DNA from: Rhinopithecus roxellana
Taxonomy: Eukaryota > Chordata > Mammalia > Primates > Cercopithecidae
Direction of reading: 5' to 3'
Length of the DNA stretch: 64,000 nucleotides
Assembly (NCBI RefSeq): GCF_007565055.1
Contig: NC_044560.1
Coordinates: 86,929,295-86,993,294, forward strand
The position numbers were made by a program, and so were the translations under genes. How positions within the stretch are numbered: the first letter of the stretch is position 1; each line of letters starts with the position of its first letter. The notes under the pieces were generated by a model, which made no database searches, had not been told where the DNA came from, and saw only the letters and a list, made by a program, of their open reading frames with translations. Below are positions 58,872 to 64,000 of the stretch, piece after piece.

Positions 58872-59168
58872 GACTGGGTGCGGTGGCTCACGCCTGTAAT
58901 CCCAGCCCTTTGGGAGGCCAAGGCAGGCAGATAACGAGGTCTGGAGTTCGAGACCAGCCTGGCCAACATGGTGAAATCCTGTTTCTACTAAAAATAAAAA
59001 AATTAACCAGGCATGGTGGTGCATGTTTGTAATCCCAGCTACCCGGGAGGCTGAGTCAGAAGAATTGCTTGAACCCGAGAGGTAGAGGTTGCAGTGAGTC
59101 GAGATCACGCCATTGCACTCCAGTCTAGGTGACAGAGTAAGAGTCCGCATCAAAAAAAAAAAAAAAAA
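58872..59168 (+). mobile_element. Alu
   Basis: Fourth in the cluster. Confidence 0.9.
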
Positions 59169-59177
59169 TCCATTCTA

Positions 59178-59459
59178 CCCAGCACTTTGGGAGGCCGAGG
59201 TGAGCAGATGGATCACTTTAACTCAGGAGTTCAAGACCAGCCTGGGCAACATGGTGAAACCCCATCTCTACAAGAAATACAAAAATTAGCTGGGCATGGT
59301 GGCACACTCCTGTGGTTCCAACTACTCGGGAGGTTGAGACAGGAGGATGGCTTGAGCCCAGGAGGCAGAGGTTGCTGTGAGCTGGGATTGCACCACTGCA
59401 GTCCAGCCTGGGCGTCAGAGCCAGACCTGGTCTCAAAAAAAAACAAGAAAAAAGAAAAA
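59178..59459 (+). mobile_element. Alu, 5'-truncated
   Basis: Fifth in the cluster; begins at cccagcactttggg. Confidence 0.9.
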
Positions 59460-61124
59460 AGATCTAAAATATAATCCCTCTCTTCTCTATTTTGCATACC
59501 TTTAAGTTTATCTTGTTGCTAAGTATTTATTGGCTACCTTCTCTGCTAATAACCACAGAGTTACAAAGATAAGTTAGAGATTGGAAGGATACAAAGAGAG
59601 ACTGCCAGCTGTTTTTGTTGTGTTTTGTAAACCTCTGGATGATTTTGACATTTTGTTATACTTTAGCAATCTTCTTTCTGTCTATACTGTAGTGACACAG
59701 TCATTTATTGTAGCCATGGATAATGTCAGTCAACTTTTGGGGAAAATATTCTTTCATGTTATCTTCTGTAGACTAGAATAATATTTTTCATTCTGTCTTT
59801 TGAGAGCAGAGAATTAAGAGGTACCTAATAAAGTGAGATGGTGGTAGATCTCTGTAAGCTTACAGTAATTACAACTCACAGGAAAATAATTTGCTTTCCT
59901 CTTTTTTACATTAAAGTTTCTCCCTCCTACCATTTTTCTGCTGTATAAGTCAGGTGGTAAAATGGGACTTAATGAAATTACTATTAAATTTTACTTTATA
60001 GTCTGTGCACCAGAGCATGATGGAGTCAAAAGAGTTGGTATCAGAATGTAGGAAGTAGTGATTGAGGTAAGGGTAGTAGAATAGGCTGTACCCCTTTAGA
60101 AGATCTAATGTATGCAGGTAGATTTCATTTTTGGAGTAATTACCAGTTATTCTTAAGGTTTCTTAAATTCTAGCTTGACGTTCTAAAAAACGCACCACAG
60201 TGTAATTCTGCAAGTATTATTTTCTTCTCAGACTAAGGTTATTAGTGAAAGGAAGCCACTAAAGATTCGTTAGACGTTCTTATCCGTGTTTACTCAGATT
60301 TTGTTTCCCAAATTACTTTCCCAATCATTGTTTTAGAAGTTAAAATATTTTATGTATTTTTATTAGTCTAGTTTTACTACTTATGGTAAGCTAAGAACTG
60401 GTTTAACAATATACACTTAAATATTTTGCTAAAAGTACTATATTTGAACAAAAGATTCCACTCCTAACCCTGTTGTTATAATAAAAGACTAATGTCATAA
60501 AATATAGAGGAAACCCAGTTATCAGTTTATGTTAATTACCAGAATTATTCATTTTTTGTGTTAATTTACTGTATTTTGATGCTAAAACATTGTAGTGTAT
60601 TCATTTGTTATTTGGAAGACTTCAGTATAATTCTTAAAATATATTTGTGAGATAATTATGCTTAAATTTTAATAGAAAAATATTATACATGTTTGCTTTT
60701 TTAATCTCCAAATTATTTTCATTAATATCCTATTTGTTTCCTGAGACTGTTACCTCATTTTTATTGATAAACTCAAATCAGAGAGGTTAAATAACTTTCT
60801 TAACGACTTACTGACAGAATGGGACTAAAAACTCATGCCTACTTATTTCAGTACTTATATTATCATATATTTTAAAGGTTTCTCAGGTTGGTAGTTTCCC
60901 AATTCCAAGTTTCATTGTAATACAATAGCACCTTTGCTACTGTAGCTGACTAGATGGCTTAGGACACTAGATAAATTACTATTTTAAAGAGTTTTTTTCT
61001 CTAGTTCTACATGCCTACCTGTTAAAGATTCTAATAAACTACGCTTTTCCATAATATCCTTTAAGATAAGAAATGAGAATTTGCTCTCCCTAGGTTTGTC
61101 ATTTTGTTAGCTTGCACACTAAAA

Positions 61125-61270
61125 TATGCTGGATGCCTATATTCCCAGTTAATCAGAAGGCCAAGGCAGGAGGATCACTTGAGCCCAAGAGTTCTAGGTT
61201 ACAGTGAGCTATGATCACATCACTGCACTCGAGTCTGGGCAACAGAGCAAGACCTGGTCTCAAAAAAAAA
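61125..61270 (+). mobile_element. Alu right-arm monomer
   Basis: Old sense monomer. Confidence 0.75.
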
Positions 61271-61308
61271 TTTTTTTTTTTTCGCTAAAAGTCTAAATAT
61301 ATGAATCT

Positions 61309-61432
61309 GGCCAGGCACGGTGGCTCACACGTGTAATCTCAACACGCTGGGAGGCTGAGACAGGAGGATTGCTTGAACCCAGGAGTTCGAGACCAGCATG
61401 GGCAACATAGTGAGACCCCATCTCTTTAAAAA
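61309..61432 (+). mobile_element. Alu left-arm monomer
   Basis: Sense monomer; tctaaatatatgaat on both sides. Confidence 0.85.
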
Positions 61433-62629
61433 AAAAATTCTAAATATATGAATTAATTGCATCATATTAGTGAGAGGTTAAAAAAAATAATAACTCGTGG
61501 CCCTCATGAAAGATGACTCTCTTTGTAGCATAGGTTTTGTCAGTTATGAACTTAAAAAACTGTCGAGTGAAAAAATTGACCAGCATACTATAGAATTCCA
61601 ATACTTTTTCCTTAGGACTCTGAATTAAATTGTCAAATGTAAGTGTAATTATTCATAAGAGTAATATTTAATGCCATGATACGATTTACCGTGATAAAAT
61701 TTACGACGTTTCATTATTTGGTATTTTTAAAATTAAATTTTACTATAAGAGGGTATCGCAGATATTTCATTTTAATCTTAAATTTGACAGCTCTTTGAAC
61801 AGTTCTAGCAAAGATGAACTCAGGTACTTTATAAGGTAGTGTAATTTACTTTTGAATAACTGGTGGTTAGAAAATCGTGAAAATTTTGCTCCAAAATCTG
61901 TCTAGTGTTCCAACTATTTTTCCTAGTTCTTTCTACTCAGTTTTTCACATGACAACCTATCAAAATAGCCAAAGACTTATTCTGTAATTTTCTTTTGAGT
62001 CTTTCCTATTCCAGACTAAAAATCCTTGGTTTGATTTATTTTTACTCATATTACATGATTTTCTATGAGGATTGCCTCCTTCTCGTTATATTTGAATTTT
62101 TAGGGTCTTACATTTTTCACAAATTCAACAGAGTACTCCAAGATGTAAAATGATCTGTTTTAATATATGGTAGGATAGTTACCTGCCTTATTAAGTGGGT
62201 TATCTGAGTACTTAAATATATGCAACCTCAGTTTTTTACTTTTGAGGAAGCCACATCATACTGTTAGCTCATTTGGGGCTTGTAGTCATTTAGAGCCCTT
62301 TTCCACAGCAGCAGTGGGTAAGTTGAGATTTTCTAATTTGTTCTTATTACAATTGAAGTGTTCAGACGTAAGTGTTTAGGTATTACAGTTACCCTTATTA
62401 TGTTTCTTCTTCATTTTGTTCATTGTTGCAGTTAGTAGCTTTTAAAATACTAATTTATGTTTTTAACATGCTAGTCATGTCCTCCAAGTATATGTTGTTG
62501 GAGGTTTCTTAGCCAACAGGTGTTTATTAATTACTTACTGTATGTAGGGCACTAGATATGCTTCCTTTCTGTATGGTATTGATAGTTTTCTAAGGTAGAA
62601 AATTATTCCAGTGTTCAAGTATACTTAGA

Positions 62630-63900
62630 AAAAGTAGGAAACTTACCCTGCCCCATAATAAACACTCTAGTAATAGTGAAAACATATGGTACTGGCCAGG
62701 CATGGTGGCTCACGCCTGTAATCCCAGCACTTTGGGAGGCCGAGGTGGGTGGATCACGAGGTCAGGAGATTGAGACCATCCTGGCTAACACGGTGAAACC
62801 CCATCTCTACTAAAAATACAAAAAATTAGCTGGGCGTGGTAGCAGGTGCCTGTAGTCACAGCTACTCGGGGGGCTGAGGCAGGAGAATGGCATGAACCCA
62901 GGAGGCGGAGCTGCAGTGATACAAGATCTCGCCACTGCACTGCAGCCTGGGTGACAGAGCGAGACTCCGTCTCAAAAAAAAAGAAGAAAACATATGGTAC
63001 TGGCACAAGAACAGACAAACAGAACACTGGGACAGTATAGAGAACTCAGATTGATTTATATATGAGAAGTGAATGAGATAAAAATGCCATTACAAATTGA
63101 TTAGTTAAGTATAAGCTTGATTTAGTAGGTGGCATGAAGAAACCTGCTCACTAGATGGAGTTAAATAAAATTGGGTCCTTGCTGTTTATAAAGAAGAACC
63201 AAAATAATGTAGACAAAACTATAAAGTTAATAAAACATGATTTATCTTTGTGACTTAGTATTAGGAAAGTATTTCTTAATACCTCAAAAGCTTGAAGTCA
63301 TAAGGGAAATTTAATTTGATGAAGTTCTCAAATTCATTAGTAATAAGAGAAGTCTAAATTAAAACATTCTTTTAGTTTATACCGATTAGGCTAACAAAAA
63401 TTAGAAAGCAAAGCTAGATAATGCTACATACTGGCTGGACACGGGGAAATAGGAGCCTCAAGGAGTGCCGATTAGTGTAGTCAGTCTTGAGAACAATTTG
63501 ACAATTCATCATTTTCTTGATAAGATTCACTTTGACCTAACAGTCTGTTTCTGGGTCTATAAGCAGAGATTAATTCTCACATGGGTTCGTAAGGGGACAT
63601 GTAAGGAGATAATTCATTTCAACATTGTTTTTGATGACTGGCAATTAAAGATACTGTGAATCTGCAATGCTGCGGGAGTGGATAGACAACATGTGGAGTA
63701 CTTTGCATCAATCAGAAACAATGAACCAAGTCACTGAAATTGTGTACAACCAGTTTTTTACAGATAAATCTTTTAAAAATAATAAAAATAGATATACTAT
63801 AATAAATATACCACAGCAAGCAACATCAATAGGTTTTAAAACATCTAATGCAGAGGGTAAAAGTAGGAAAACATAGAAATAGAAGAATGTTTGTCAAACA
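62630..63900 (+). mobile_element. Sense L1 ORF2 3' remnant
   Basis: Phrases of L1 ORF2 (ggtactggcacaagaacaga, actgggacagtatagagaac; later ggacacggggaaatagg) in order, split by an Alu. Frames are broken. Confidence 0.65.
62694..62985 (+). mobile_element. AluY/S inserted in L1
   Basis: Sense; duplication aaaacatatggtact on both sides. Confidence 0.92.
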
Positions 63901-64000
63901 AATTAGAATAACTTCCTGGGAAGGGGAATGGGGATAGGATATAGAGATGGAAAGAAATGAATCAGTTAGAAGAGAGGTATTAATACAGATGATGATACAC

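Noticed and set aside
61290..63000. Search for U6, 7SK, tRNA or mitochondrial insertions here and elsewhere
   Set aside because: No characteristic box or fold sequences were seen by eye; a tRNAscan or Rfam run would be needed to exclude short relics.
62630..63900. Short open frames that could suggest a gene
   Set aside because: Broken L1 ORF2 remnant with an Alu inside; no intact reading frame.

Overview
The window is nuclear genomic DNA from a primate, most likely an Old World monkey (macaque/baboon lineage). It carries the 3' half of AGO1 and the 5' end of AGO3, both on the + strand, in a background of almost 60 Alu elements. Eight of the Alus have the sequence variants I associate with the cercopithecoid AluYR lineage (CTCAAGCCTGTAATCC near the start, GATCCGGCCACTGC in the right arm), some with long pure A tails and clean target-site duplications. 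No bacterial-type gene, tRNA, rRNA or CRISPR array is visible.

Region by region: 1-20,079 holds eleven AGO1 coding exons (by residue count 341-857 of 857: end of PAZ, L2, MID, PIWI), every intron GT-AG. From 20,080 the AGO1 3' UTR begins; its first 99 bases are an in-frame 33-codon extension after the TGA, the known Ago1x readthrough product, with a let-7 seed match just after the stop. The UTR probably ends near 24.75 kb, though longer forms reaching towards AGO3 are possible. 24.8-31.4 kb is intergenic or extended UTR (old L2/L1/MIR remnants, one young AluYR). 31.42-32.44 kb is a CpG island with the AGO3 promoter, 5' UTR and the 19-nt coding part of exon 1. AGO3 exon 2 lies at 45,294-45,465, and the rest of the window is AGO3 intron 2.

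The two genes are tandem paralogues of the microRNA/siRNA effector family. AGO1 here shows D595, E635, D667 and R805 at the catalytic tetrad positions (Arg instead of the AGO2 His) and the MID 5'-phosphate pocket residues Y527, K531, Q543 and K568. AGO3 is seen only for residues 1-64.

Non-genic structures deserving attention: a 41-bp-stem hairpin in an AGO1 intron; a ~60-bp inverted repeat in AGO3 intron 2; a 154-bp copy of part of an Alu placed 1.1 kb away without retrotransposition marks; overlapping/abutting upstream ORFs at the AGO3 start; a G-quadruplex motif and dense miRNA seed matches in the AGO1 3' UTR; and a long CTTT/CCTT/CCTG tract. Repeat family names are from memory of consensus sequences and Alu boundaries are good to a few bases; no alignment was run.
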